Source: Marinomonas primoryensis
GTDB taxonomy: Bacteria > Pseudomonadota > Gammaproteobacteria > Pseudomonadales > Marinomonadaceae
Length of the DNA stretch: 64,000 nt
Assembly (NCBI RefSeq): GCF_013372285.1
Contig: NZ_CP054301.1
Location: 792,001 to 856,000 of the forward strand
Reading direction: 5' to 3'
The first letter of the stretch is position 1. Every line of letters starts with the position of its first letter. Shown here piece by piece: positions 29,318 through 40,244 of the stretch. The translations under genes and the position numbers were made by a program. The notes under the pieces were generated by a model, which saw only the letters and a list, made by a program, of their open reading frames with translations, searched no databases and was not told the DNA's origin.

Positions 29318-29419
29318 CCCCCTGCTTTTGTTGGACTATTTCACACGGTGCAAAACCAGTGATAGACTCTAGCCAATCTAATTTACACTCGCACGCACTG
29401 TAGTGCTTTGACACTATGA

Positions 29420-31348
<1,929 letters not shown>

Positions 31349-31415
31349 AAGCGAATCGGCTATTGTCCAAGCAAGCTAAAATATATGTATAGCTCAATAA
31401 AATGGAAACGAATGA

Positions 31416-32030
31416 ATGTCTGAAGAGAAAGACGACGATATCATCAGTGAAGAAGTTCTTTACGAAAAAATTGATCACTATTTACTCACGTTTGGAACCG
31501 ATCGCTCGTTGCTTTGTGTGTCCGAGTTAGATGGCTTTTTAACGGCACTTGGATGCTCTATTAAAGAATTAGAGCCTGACCTTTGGTTGAATGCCATATG
31601 GGGCGCAGATGAAGATCAACCAGTGTGGGAAAATACAGAACAAGAAGACGAATTTTTAAGCCTTGTTTTGATCATGTACATGGAAACCATGAATAGTTTG
31701 TTGTTTGGCGACTTTTACCCTGTTTACTTAGAACAAGAAGTCGATGGTGAATACACTATATTGGTTGAAGAGTGGTGTGTTGGCTTTGTCCGTGGTGCAA
31801 AATTAATCGGCATGGGATTGGGCGGCGACCGTGAATTTTTTGATGAAGTGCTTGCTCCTGTACGTCTATTTGGTACGGAGGCTGGGTGGAGCAAACTTGA
31901 AGGCATGGTTGAAGCGGAAGTCACATTTTGGCGAGAAACGCTGGAACCCTCTGTGTTGCGTTTGGTTCAGCATTATCACCCTGAAATGCAAACTGGCATC
32001 AAGAGCTCAGAAACTCGAGTGCTCCATTAA
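31416..32030 (+). CDS. YecA/YgfB family protein (UPF0149)
   Basis: 204 residues, strongly acidic. It shows the UPF0149 features: SELDGFLTALGCS near residue 40, EEWCVGFVRGAKLIGMG in the middle and a helical remainder. It has no C-terminal SEC-C zinc motif. Function is unknown. It sits 67 bases after parE, possibly in the same transcript, and ends before the bidirectional terminator at 32103. Confidence 0.8.
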   Translation: MSEEKDDDIISEEVLYEKIDHYLLTFGTDRSLLCVSELDGFLTALGCSIKELEPDLWLNAIWGADEDQPVWENTEQEDEFLSLVLIMYMETMNSLLFGDFYPVYLEQEVDGEYTILVEEWCVGFVRGAKLIGMGLGGDREFFDEVLAPVRLFGTEAGWSKLEGMVEAEVTFWRETLEPSVLRLVQHYHPEMQTGIKSSETRVLH

Positions 32031-32102
32031 TAAAACTAAGTTCTTATTATTTCTTTAAAGAATAATACTTTTTCTGTGAATTTTTAATGCAAAGCATAGA
32101 CG

Positions 32103-32140
32103 AAAAAAACCGTGGCCTGATATCAGGTCACGGTTTTTTT
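32103..32140. terminator. Bidirectional terminator between the YecA-family gene and aspC
   Basis: A near-perfect stem (AAACCGTGGCCTGA paired with TCAGGTCACGGTTT) around a central TA is flanked by A-runs on one side and T-runs on the other, so it can end transcription from both converging genes. Confidence 0.92.
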
Positions 32141-32166
32141 AATATTAACGTTTTTAAAAAATCCTA

Positions 32167-33363
32167 TTAACCAACGACTTTTTTGATGCTTTCACAAAGG
32201 TAGTCAATATTGTTATCACTGACGCCAGCAATGCTCATGCGACCAGTATCGGCAATGTAAATGGCGTATTCACTGCGTAGCTTACGAACTTGCTCCAGTG
32301 TTAATCCAGAATAAGAGAACATGCCTCGTTGATCTTGGATGAAACTGAAGTCTTTGCTTACGCCACTAGCCGCTAATTTCGCCACTAATTTTGCGCGTAA
32401 ATCATTTATGCGATCACGCATAGCCGTTACTTCTAATTCCCATTCCGCTTTTAACGCTGGGTCGCTCATTATGGTGTAAACCACGGCGGCACCGTGGGCT
32501 GGTGGCATAGAGTAATTGGCACGAATCGCTTGACCGATAATAGAAAATGCTGCGTTTGCTTCAGGTGCAGAAGCCGCAATCACGCTTAAGCCACCACAGC
32601 GTTCACGGTAAATACCAAAGTTCTTTGAGAATGAATTTGCGATTAACATATCTTGAACATTAGCGGCCATGTGGCGCAAACCAGCAAGATCTTCGTCCAA
32701 ACCATCACCGAAACCTTGGTAGGCCGCGTCAACTAAAGGCAAAAGACCACGCTTATTCACGAAATCGGTAATGATTTTCCAATGGTCAAACTGTAAGTCA
32801 ATGCCTGTTGGGTTGTGGCAGCAAGCGTGTAGCAACAATACATCGCCTGCTTGAGCTTCGGCTTCAAGTATCGCCATCATGTCATCAAAGCGTAGGCCAT
32901 TCGTTGCTGGGTCGTAGTAAGGGTAATATTTTACTTCCACACCGGCAGAGTCAAAAATAGACTGATGATTCCCCCATGTTGGATCACTTACCCAAAGGCG
33001 AGCGTCTTTTAGGTTCGCACTGATAAAGTCGGCAGATACTTTTAAGGCGCCAGTACCACCAGGGGTTTGTGTAGAACGAATACGCCCAGAATTAATAAGC
33101 GGGTTGCCTTCACCGAGGATCAAATCCTTGATAATACCTTCGAACTCTGTCGCGCCATAAATTCCCAAATAGCTTTTGGAATCTTCTTGTTCAAGCAAAA
33201 TAGCTTCCGCTTTTTTCACACTTTTTAAAATAGGCGTGTGACCATTATCGTCTTTATAGACGCCCACACCCAAATCAATCTTCTTTGGGTTTGAATCTTG
33301 TTTATGGGCCATAATAAGGGCTAAAAGAGGGTCGCCAGAAACGGCTTTAAGATGCTTAAACAT
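32167..33363 (-). CDS. aspC: Aspartate/aromatic amino acid aminotransferase
   Basis: 398 residues from the ATG ending at 33363 (MFKHLKAVSGDPLL), close to the 396 of E. coli AspC; longer in-frame starts are rejected. Motifs: LGVGVYKDDNGHTPIL, LLHACCHNPTGIDL, NSFSKNFGIYRERCG with the PLP lysine, and RGMFSYSGL. It swaps the amino group between aspartate or aromatic amino acids and 2-oxoglutarate. AspC and TyrB cannot be told apart by eye. A 20-bp palindrome lies just upstream at 33390-33409. Confidence 0.92.
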   Translation of the reverse strand: MFKHLKAVSGDPLLALIMAHKQDSNPKKIDLGVGVYKDDNGHTPILKSVKKAEAILLEQEDSKSYLGIYGATEFEGIIKDLILGEGNPLINSGRIRSTQTPGGTGALKVSADFISANLKDARLWVSDPTWGNHQSIFDSAGVEVKYYPYYDPATNGLRFDDMMAILEAEAQAGDVLLLHACCHNPTGIDLQFDHWKIITDFVNKRGLLPLVDAAYQGFGDGLDEDLAGLRHMAANVQDMLIANSFSKNFGIYRERCGGLSVIAASAPEANAAFSIIGQAIRANYSMPPAHGAAVVYTIMSDPALKAEWELEVTAMRDRINDLRAKLVAKLAASGVSKDFSFIQDQRGMFSYSGLTLEQVRKLRSEYAIYIADTGRMSIAGVSDNNIDYLCESIKKVVG

Positions 33364-33389
33364 GATAAATACAGGGTCCTTGTTGTACA

Positions 33390-33409
33390 TCACAGTGACA
33401 TCACTGTGA
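33390..33409. promoter_or_regulatory. 20-bp palindrome upstream of aspC
   Basis: TCACAGTGA at 33390-33398, two bases, then TCACTGTGA at 33401-33409 form a perfect inverted repeat 27 bases before the aspC start. Each arm is itself palindromic. The same TCACTGTGA occurs between the pirin and LysR genes at 34331-34339. It looks like an operator; the binding protein is unknown. Confidence 0.55.
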
Positions 33410-33605
33410 AAAGAGTCGGCGCTTGAATAGCTTCTTTATTTTGCCTTTTTTATAGCGAAATACAATGCAAGCGTGAGTGAAAACTTCTTCATACTGTAAA
33501 GAATGAAAGACACTTTGTTTTTTCACGCTTGTTAATTGTATTTAACCCTCATAACGACCCTTTTTTGCACAACAAGAAAGCGTCTGAGATTTTTGGTTTA
33601 CGTCA

Positions 33606-34304
33606 TTAAACGAGATCAAACAGTAAGGCTTTGACGCGTTGGTCACCTATTTTATCGAATTGAATTGTTGATACGTCTTCAATTTTTGCGCCGTCACCGG
33701 GGCGTACTGTGATGCCGTCACCTAGTGATAACTCTCCTTCGATCACGTGCACATAGTAATGACGGTTGTTGTCTGCTTGCCATGTTGCTTTTAGTTCATC
33801 TTCTAGAATCAACTGAATAAGCTGCATGTCTTGTTTAATGTGCAGTGTGCCATCTTTGCCATTTGGTGTGATTATGGTGGTGAAGCCTTGTTCTTGGCTA
33901 AACGCTTTTTGTTGGTAGCCCGGTTCGCCACCCAGTTGGTTAGGTTGGATCCAGATTTGTAAAAACTTCAGCATGTCTTTTTTAGAGGCATTGAATTCGC
34001 TGTGGTAAATGCCTTTGCCGGCAGACATTAATTGATATTCGCCTGCGGGCAATTCTTTTATGTTGCCAGCGCTGTCTTTGTGGGCGATTTTACCTTCCAG
34101 AACCAAGCTTAGAATTTCCATGTCTTTGTGACCATGCGTTTCAAAACCCGCGCCTGGCGTCACTGTGTCGTCGTTGATGACGCGAAGGTGTGAGAAGCCC
34201 ATGTGTTTAGGGTCATAATAGCTGCCAAAGGAAAAGGTATGGTTGCTGTTTAACCAGCCAAAGTTTGCCTTTCCACGGTCTTGAGCGTTGCGAATAGTGA
34301 TCAT
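33606..34304 (-). CDS. Pirin family protein (YhhW-like)
   Basis: 232 residues from the ATG ending at 34304, which has AGGAGA upstream; this matches the 231-residue YhhW. Motifs: NFGWLNSNHTFSFGSYYDP, GFSHLRVINDDTVTPGAGF, then THGHKDMEILSLVLEG with the metal-binding His residues, and GKGIYHSEFN. YhhW is a bicupin reported to act as a quercetinase. It diverges from a YhaJ-like LysR gene, and E. coli has a comparable pirin-LysR pair (yhaK-yhaJ). Confidence 0.9.
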   Translation of the reverse strand: MITIRNAQDRGKANFGWLNSNHTFSFGSYYDPKHMGFSHLRVINDDTVTPGAGFETHGHKDMEILSLVLEGKIAHKDSAGNIKELPAGEYQLMSAGKGIYHSEFNASKKDMLKFLQIWIQPNQLGGEPGYQQKAFSQEQGFTTIITPNGKDGTLHIKQDMQLIQLILEDELKATWQADNNRHYYVHVIEGELSLGDGITVRPGDGAKIEDVSTIQFDKIGDQRVKALLFDLV

Positions 34305-34329
34305 CTTATCTCTCCTAAATTGGCCGCAG

Positions 34330-34340
34330 GTCACTGTGAC
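34330..34340. promoter_or_regulatory. Palindrome in the pirin-LysR intergenic region
   Basis: GTCACTGTGAC is a perfect 11-bp palindrome around a central T, 26 bases upstream of the pirin start. It contains the 9-mer TCACTGTGA also found in the aspC upstream palindrome. It is a candidate site for the adjacent LysR regulator. Confidence 0.45.
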
Positions 34341-34436
34341 TTGAGGTGATTAAAGTAAGTGTAGATGGCAATAAAAAGAAAGAAAATCGGAAGCTTTTGA
34401 GCTAGTATTTCAAAAAATTTGAATAAAGGTTTGTGT

Positions 34437-35345
34437 ATGGCATACGCGGTGACATTGGAAGCATTACGAGTGTTGGAAGCAATTCACCAATTGGGCAGTT
34501 TTGCCGCTGCAGCCGACGCTCTATTTAAAGTACCATCCGCATTGACCTATACGGTGAAAAAACTCGAAGAAGATTTAGGGGTGGCCTTGTTTGATCGGTC
34601 ACGCCAAAAAGCGGTATTAACACCGGCGGGCCATTTGGTGTTGGAGCAGGGTCAAGCTATTCTAGAAGCGGCAATGCGGTTAGAAGATTCTATTAAGCAG
34701 TTTGAGTCAGGATGGGAGCCAAAGCTAAGAATAGCAAGAGATACGGTTTTATTGGAGTCGCCATTAATGACGGTGGTTGGTGACTTTTTGTCTCAAAATA
34801 GACCAGTAGAAATCACGCTTTCTGAAGAAGCCGTTGGCGGTGGTTGGGATGCTTTACAAGACGGCAGAGCAGATTTGGTGATTGGCGTAACCGGCGAATT
34901 ACCGAAAGGTAAAGTGCATACTCAAGCACTGGGCGCGATAGACTTTGTATTTGCCATTGCACCGACTCATCCTTTGGCCTTAGTTGAAGGGGCAATTACC
35001 GCCGTACAATTACGTCAATATCCCGCCATTGTTGTGGCAGACAGTTCAAAAAATTTGCCGGCTCGTAATATTGGTATTTTTGAAAGCCGTCAGGTACTTA
35101 GAGTCGATACCATGCGAAGCAAGATTCAAGCGCAATGTTTGGGTTTAGGTGTTGGCTATTTACCCAAGCATCGTATTGTAGATGAATTGAAATCGGGCCG
35201 TTTGGTCGTACGCCAATGTGAATTTCCAAGGCCAAACTTAATTGCTTATTTAGCGTGGCGTAAGGACAGCCCTGGTCGTGGTTTGTCGTGGTTTGTGGAG
35301 CAGCTGATTAAGCAAGATTGGCAGTTGATTCCCGTTTCAGTGTGA
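34437..35345 (+). CDS. LysR family regulator (YhaJ-like)
   Basis: 302 residues from ATG 34437, 6 bases after AAAGG at 34426-34430; an in-frame TTG at 34419 overlaps no ribosome site. The winged helix-turn-helix is VLEAIHQLGSFAAAADALF, then VPSALTYTVKKLEEDLGVALFDR, which resembles E. coli YhaJ closely. The remaining part is the ligand-binding domain. Divergence from the pirin gene suggests it regulates that gene. No ligand can be inferred. Confidence 0.9.
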   Translation: MAYAVTLEALRVLEAIHQLGSFAAAADALFKVPSALTYTVKKLEEDLGVALFDRSRQKAVLTPAGHLVLEQGQAILEAAMRLEDSIKQFESGWEPKLRIARDTVLLESPLMTVVGDFLSQNRPVEITLSEEAVGGGWDALQDGRADLVIGVTGELPKGKVHTQALGAIDFVFAIAPTHPLALVEGAITAVQLRQYPAIVVADSSKNLPARNIGIFESRQVLRVDTMRSKIQAQCLGLGVGYLPKHRIVDELKSGRLVVRQCEFPRPNLIAYLAWRKDSPGRGLSWFVEQLIKQDWQLIPVSV

Positions 35346-35395
35346 TACTTCACCCTTTTTCGGTAATCCTTGCCATAGTATTTTAAGGAGTATGT

Positions 35396-36343
35396 GTGTT
35401 TTCTATCTCTCTGTCTGTACTGCCAGTTTTTTTGTTATTGGTTGCTGGCGCTGTCTGCCAGCGTTGGCGTTTTCCGATGGAAGGCTTTTGGTCTGGTGTC
35501 GATAAGCTGTCGTATTGGGTGTTGTTTCCCGCTTTGTTGTTTAATAAAACGTCACAGATTGATTTTACGAATCCGATGTTGCCTAAGTATGCGTTTATTC
35601 TTTTGTTTGCGTTGATGGTGACGGCTTTGTTTGTGTTCATTACCACTTGGTTGATGAAGGTGGTTGCATCAACGGCATCGTCTATGTTGCAAGCCGGGGT
35701 GCGCTTTAATACTTTTATCGTGTTGGCGTTGGCGGGCAGTGTGTATGGAAACGATGGCTTGGTGTTAGCGGCTTTGGGCGCGTCGGTGCTGATTCCTGCT
35801 GTGAATGTGTTTCTGGTTGTGTCTATGGTGCTGATGCATGGGCCGTCCTCTGCGGATGGTACGTCTTCAGTCTCGTTACCGCGTTTGGTCAGCGGCGCTT
35901 TGATTCGTAACCCTTTAATTGTGTCGATTCTTCTTGGCAGTGGTTTGAACCTGCTTGGTTTAACACCGATTATTTTGGTGTCGGATGTGGTGGGGATGTT
36001 GTCTCAGGCGGCGTTACCTTTGGTTTTGCTGGCGGTGGGAGCAAGTGTGCGTTTGGAAGCGATTCGTTCTGTTGGCATGACGTTTGTGATGTCTAGTATG
36101 GCGCGTTTTATCGTTTTTCCTTTGGTGATTGGCGCGATGTGCTGGTGGTTGGACGTTCGAGGTTTGCCAGCGTTGGTGGCCGTGTTATTTGGCGTGGTGC
36201 CAACGGCGACGTCGGCATACGCGCTGGCTCGTCAATTGGGCGGTGATGCAGACCGAATGGCGGCTTATATTACGATGCAAACCTTGTTGTCTGTAATGAC
36301 ATTGCCGCTCTGTATTTGGTTGAGCCAGTTGTATTTGGGGTAA
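35396..36343 (+). CDS. AEC family permease
   Basis: 315 residues starting at GTG 35396 with AAGGAG at 35385-35390. It is a hydrophobic protein with about ten membrane segments. The family features are FWSGVDKLSYWVLFPALLF near the N-terminus, GVRFNTFIVLALAGSVYGNDG, and a second half with VVGMLSQAALPLVLLAVGASV. AEC (auxin efflux carrier-like) permeases move small organic acids and similar compounds. The substrate is unknown. It may be co-transcribed with the LysR gene 50 bases upstream. Confidence 0.88.
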   Translation: MFSISLSVLPVFLLLVAGAVCQRWRFPMEGFWSGVDKLSYWVLFPALLFNKTSQIDFTNPMLPKYAFILLFALMVTALFVFITTWLMKVVASTASSMLQAGVRFNTFIVLALAGSVYGNDGLVLAALGASVLIPAVNVFLVVSMVLMHGPSSADGTSSVSLPRLVSGALIRNPLIVSILLGSGLNLLGLTPIILVSDVVGMLSQAALPLVLLAVGASVRLEAIRSVGMTFVMSSMARFIVFPLVIGAMCWWLDVRGLPALVAVLFGVVPTATSAYALARQLGGDADRMAAYITMQTLLSVMTLPLCIWLSQLYLG

Positions 36344-36441
36344 AGGGTTTTATGTTATACGCGTATTAAAACAATACGAATAAGACATGTTAACGCTCGA
36401 TTGTATAGCAATACTGATATGCAGTTTGCTGTAACTTGCAT

Positions 36442-36470
36442 TTGAAAGGTTAGAGAATGGGCTATATTCT
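36442..36470 (+). promoter_or_regulatory. Probable sigma-70 promoter for ytfQRT-yjfF
   Basis: TTGAAA at 36442-36447, a 17-base spacer and TATTCT at 36465-36470 fit a sigma-70 promoter, about 83 bases before ytfQ. The region upstream has no gene. Judged by eye only. Confidence 0.5.
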
Positions 36471-36552
36471 GGATCGCAGAGTATGTGGTAATCAGTCTTA
36501 ACTGATGCGCTGCACTCAGTACAGATCACAACAAAAATAAAAGGAATCTAGT

Positions 36553-37539
36553 ATGCAAGCTCTCTCAATTCGACCTTCGTTACCGTGGCTCGGTGCTTTC
36601 AAACGCAAAGCGATGTTGACGACTTTTTCTGTGTTACTTCCTGTTCTATCTGGCTCTGCCATGGCAGCAGATTTGACGATAGGTTTCTCGCAAATCGGTT
36701 CTGAAAGTGGTTGGCGAACCTCTGAAACCGCTTCTATTAAAGCAGAAGCAGAACGTCGTGGTTACAACCTGAAGTTCTCTGATGCTCAGCAAAAGCAAGA
36801 AAATCAAATCAAAGCGGTGCGTTCTTATATCGCCCAAGGTGTGGATGGCATTCTTTTGGCGCCAGTGGTAGAAACCGGCTGGGATCAAGTATTAAAAGAA
36901 GCGAAACGCGCTCAAATCCCGGTGGTGTTGATTGACCGAGGTGTCGCAGCGGATCCCAGTTTGTATCTAACTAAAATCGCGTCTGATTTTAAAGAAGAGG
37001 GCGCTTTGGCGGCGTCTTGGTTGGCAGCAAAAACCAACGGGCGTTGTAATATCGTCGAGCTGCAAGGATCCGTAGGTTCCTCTGCTGCGATTGATCGTAA
37101 AGCAGGGTTTGACTCTCTGATTAGTAACTTCCCCAACATGACGATTATCCGTTCTCAGTCTGGCTCGTTTACTCGTGCTGGCGGTAAAGAAGTCATGGAA
37201 AGCTTCTTGAAAGGCGAAGGTGGCGCGAAGAATATTTGTGCGCTGTTTGCTCACAATGACGATATGGCATTGGGCGCCATTTTGGCGATGAAAGAAGCCG
37301 GTATCAAACCAGTTAAAGATATTTTAGTGGTTTCAATTGATGGTGTTCCAGATATTTTCAAAGCCATGGCCGATGGCGAAGCCAATGCGACGATCGAGTT
37401 GAATCCTCATCTTGGTGGCCCTGCCTTTGACGCGATTTTAGCGTCACAAAAAGGCGCTAAAGTCGACAAGTGGGTCAAAGCAAATGGTCCACTGTACCTT
37501 CCTGATACCGCGGCGGCCGAATACGCTAAACGCAAGTAA
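36553..37539 (+). CDS. ytfQ: Galactofuranose-binding protein YtfQ
   Basis: 328 residues with a long-n-region Sec signal ending near SGSAMAADL (about residue 38). AAGGAA at 36541-36546 fixes the start. The mature protein matches YtfQ: TIGFSQIGSESGWRTSET, DAQQKQENQIKAVRSYIAQG, LLAPVVETGWDQVLKEA, NIVELQGSVGSSAAIDRK and VSIDGVPDIFKAMADGEAN. YtfQ is the periplasmic sugar-binding subunit of a galactofuranose ABC importer. A hairpin follows it at 37548. Confidence 0.95.
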   Translation: MQALSIRPSLPWLGAFKRKAMLTTFSVLLPVLSGSAMAADLTIGFSQIGSESGWRTSETASIKAEAERRGYNLKFSDAQQKQENQIKAVRSYIAQGVDGILLAPVVETGWDQVLKEAKRAQIPVVLIDRGVAADPSLYLTKIASDFKEEGALAASWLAAKTNGRCNIVELQGSVGSSAAIDRKAGFDSLISNFPNMTIIRSQSGSFTRAGGKEVMESFLKGEGGAKNICALFAHNDDMALGAILAMKEAGIKPVKDILVVSIDGVPDIFKAMADGEANATIELNPHLGGPAFDAILASQKGAKVDKWVKANGPLYLPDTAAAEYAKRK

Positions 37540-37547
37540 CTGAGCGA

Positions 37548-37578
37548 CATACCTAGGGTTTATTGAATCCTAGGTATG
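37548..37578 (+). promoter_or_regulatory. Intercistronic hairpin after ytfQ
   Basis: CATACCTAGG at 37548-37557 and CCTAGGTATG at 37569-37578 are a perfect 10-bp stem with an 11-base loop and no T-run. Such hairpins after binding-protein genes often protect or partly stop the transcript, so that more binding protein than permease is made. Confidence 0.75.
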
Positions 37579-37614
37579 TGCTGTTCTGTCTGTTAAGCGA
37601 ACGGAGATCGTATC

Positions 37615-39138
37615 ATGTCAAATTTCGTCGAAGGGGCGCAGTCCGTTACTCGTCCTTTGCTAAAAATCGATAACCTATCCAAATCCTTTACCGGTGTTCA
37701 AGCCCTCAGTGATGTGTCTTTGCAGATTCAATCGGGCGAAATTCGTGCTTTGCTTGGCGAAAATGGCGCTGGAAAATCCACTCTCATTAAAGTGCTTACC
37801 GGCGTTTATCCTCGTGATGGCGGAGACATTTTACTAGACGGTAAAGCGATTAGTGCTGCTGACAGTGGTCATGCACAACGCTTAGGCATCAGCACGGTTT
37901 ATCAAGAAGTGAATTTAATCCCTACTATGTCTGTGATGGAAAACCTGACATTACAACATCAAGAAAAAGTCTTCGGTCTGATCAGTTGGAAGAAAGCCGA
38001 AATCCGCGCCAGAGAGTTACTAGCGCAGGTCGGTTTAGACATAGATCCATTACGCCAGCTAGATACCTATTCGATTGCGATACAGCAGTTGGTGGCGATT
38101 GCGCGGGCCTTGAGTACACAAGCCAAAATGTTGATTCTCGATGAGCCGACGGCCAGTTTAGACAGCGATGAAATCAAGCAATTGTTTGATTTGATGCGAC
38201 GCCTTAAAGCAGAAGGCATGGGCATTATATTTGTCACGCATTTTTTGGATCAGGTTTACAGCATCACTGACAGCATTACCGTGTTACGCAACGGTGAGTG
38301 CATTGGTACGTTTAATACCGCGGAACTCACTCGTTCGGATCTGGTGAGTCACATGGTGGGGAAATCCTTAGAAGACCTTGCACCAAGTGCTCATGATCAT
38401 TCTATTCAGCATGAGCGTAAAGCGCTTTTAGCACTAAACAACGTTGGCAAGCAGCGCTATTTACAGCCATTGAGTTTGAGCATTGCGGCAGGGGAAATTG
38501 TTGGCGTAGCAGGGTTGCTGGGTTCTGGTCGTACTGAGCTTTGCGAACTGGCTTATGGGTCGGTGAAGCCGGATCAAGGCGACGTAACGCTGGGTAAGCA
38601 TTCACTTACTAAATCTTCTTTGCGTCGCGCTATTCAAGTGGGTATGGGTTATTGCCCAGAAGACCGCAAACAAGATGGCATCGTGGCGGAATTGAGCGTA
38701 AGAGAAAATATGATCCTTGCATTGCAAGCGAGCAAAGGCTGGTGGTCGCCGATTTCAATGGCCGATCAGCAACGTTTGGTTGAGGATATGATTCAACGTT
38801 TAGCCATCAAAACACCGGACATGGATAAGCCGATTGGTGAATTAAGTGGTGGCAATCAGCAAAAAGTCATTCTAGCTCGATGGTTGATTACTAATCCTGC
38901 TTTGTTGATTTTAGATGAGCCAACCCGAGGCATTGATATCGGAGCGCATCATGACATTATTCAGATTATCAAAGAGCTGTGTGAGCAAGGCATGGGCTTG
39001 CTCGTCGCGTCATCTGAACTGGAAGAATTGGTGATGTTTGCTCATCGTGTGGTGGTTATGAAAGACCATCATAAAGTGTCGGAACTTCTAGGAGAGGACA
39101 TCTCTGAGCAAGCGATTCTACGCACGATTGCGAGCTAG
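37615..39138 (+). CDS. ytfR: Galactofuranose ABC transporter ATP-binding protein YtfR
   Basis: 507 residues with two fused ABC domains, as in RbsA-type sugar transporters. The first has Walker A GENGAGKSTLIKVLTG, a signature reading SIAIQQLVAIARAL and Walker B LILDEPTASLD. The second has an altered P-loop GLLGSGRTELCELAYG, signature ELSGGNQQKVILARWL and Walker B LLILDEPTRGIDIGA. It drives import through YtfT and YjfF. Confidence 0.94.
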   Translation: MSNFVEGAQSVTRPLLKIDNLSKSFTGVQALSDVSLQIQSGEIRALLGENGAGKSTLIKVLTGVYPRDGGDILLDGKAISAADSGHAQRLGISTVYQEVNLIPTMSVMENLTLQHQEKVFGLISWKKAEIRARELLAQVGLDIDPLRQLDTYSIAIQQLVAIARALSTQAKMLILDEPTASLDSDEIKQLFDLMRRLKAEGMGIIFVTHFLDQVYSITDSITVLRNGECIGTFNTAELTRSDLVSHMVGKSLEDLAPSAHDHSIQHERKALLALNNVGKQRYLQPLSLSIAAGEIVGVAGLLGSGRTELCELAYGSVKPDQGDVTLGKHSLTKSSLRRAIQVGMGYCPEDRKQDGIVAELSVRENMILALQASKGWWSPISMADQQRLVEDMIQRLAIKTPDMDKPIGELSGGNQQKVILARWLITNPALLILDEPTRGIDIGAHHDIIQIIKELCEQGMGLLVASSELEELVMFAHRVVVMKDHHKVSELLGEDISEQAILRTIAS

Positions 39139-39215
39139 TTTTTATCGGTAAGCACGTACTTACACTCTTTTAATCTCAATGGTTTGATCAGCAAACCATT
39201 TAAGTAGCGGTTCCT

Positions 39216-40244
39216 ATGAAGAAGAATAATTTCCTACATAAACATCAGAAAACGCTCGCGCCTTTATTGTCGCTCGTACTGATTATTTTGGTCACCGCGT
39301 CTGTCACACCGGGCTTTCTCAAAATTACATTCGTCGATGGACACCTCTTCGGCAGCTTAGTGGATATTTTGCACCGTGGTACGCCAACGGCGTTGGTGGC
39401 ATTGGGAATGGCTGTGGTGATTGCGACACGTGGCATTGATTTGTCGGTCGGGGCCGTGATCGCCATTTGCGGTGCGGTGACCGCCGTATTGACGGTGAAT
39501 ACGGATTGGCCTGTGTGGATCGTGATCTTATGCGCGTTAGGCACGGGGGCTTTATGCGGTTTGTGGAATGGCATTTTGGTCTCGGTGTTCAATATTCAAC
39601 CGATTGTTGCGACCTTGATTCTGATGGTGGCCGGCCGTGGCATTGCGCAAATGATTACCGAAGGACAAATCGTCACTTTCCATTCAGAGGCATTGGACGC
39701 CATTGGAAATGGCTATTTTTTGGCGTTTCCGATTCGAGTTTGGATCGCGATTGGGCTGATTCTACTTACCGTTATTGTGATGCGAAAAACTGCGCTGGGG
39801 CTTTTTATCGAATCGGTTGGGGCGAATGTTCGAGCAAGTCGTTTAGTGGGTATCGAAGCGCGATTACTGGTGATGTCCGCGTATGTTTTTTCCGGTTTCT
39901 GCGCTGGTCTCAGCGGTATTATTCTTGCTGCCGACATTCGTGGTGCCGATGCGAATAATGCGGGTTTATGGTTAGAGTTGGACGCTATTTTGGCCGTGGT
40001 GTTAGCGGGGGCGTCGTTAGCGGGAGGGCGGATTTATTTGCTGCTGACGGTGGTAGGTGTGTTGATTATTCAAACCCTGACGACGGCGATTCTTACCAGT
40101 GGTTTGCCCGTTCAATATAATTTGGTGGTGAAAGCAACCATCATACTTGCGGTATTACTGATCCAATCGCCTAAAACTCGACAATGGTTATCTGGTTTGT
40201 TTCCTAAAAAAGAAGGCGACAATAAAGGGAGTGCAAAACCATGA
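39216..40244 (+). CDS. ytfT: Galactofuranose ABC transporter permease YtfT
   Basis: 342 residues, a multi-pass inner-membrane permease of the ribose/galactose (BPD_transp_2) class. Motifs: LVALGMAVVIATRGIDLSVGAV, GLWNGILVSVFNIQPIVATLI and LVGIEARLLVMSAYVFSGFCAGL. It pairs with YjfF, whose ATG overlaps its stop codon. Confidence 0.93.
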   Translation: MKKNNFLHKHQKTLAPLLSLVLIILVTASVTPGFLKITFVDGHLFGSLVDILHRGTPTALVALGMAVVIATRGIDLSVGAVIAICGAVTAVLTVNTDWPVWIVILCALGTGALCGLWNGILVSVFNIQPIVATLILMVAGRGIAQMITEGQIVTFHSEALDAIGNGYFLAFPIRVWIAIGLILLTVIVMRKTALGLFIESVGANVRASRLVGIEARLLVMSAYVFSGFCAGLSGIILAADIRGADANNAGLWLELDAILAVVLAGASLAGGRIYLLLTVVGVLIIQTLTTAILTSGLPVQYNLVVKATIILAVLLIQSPKTRQWLSGLFPKKEGDNKGSAKP

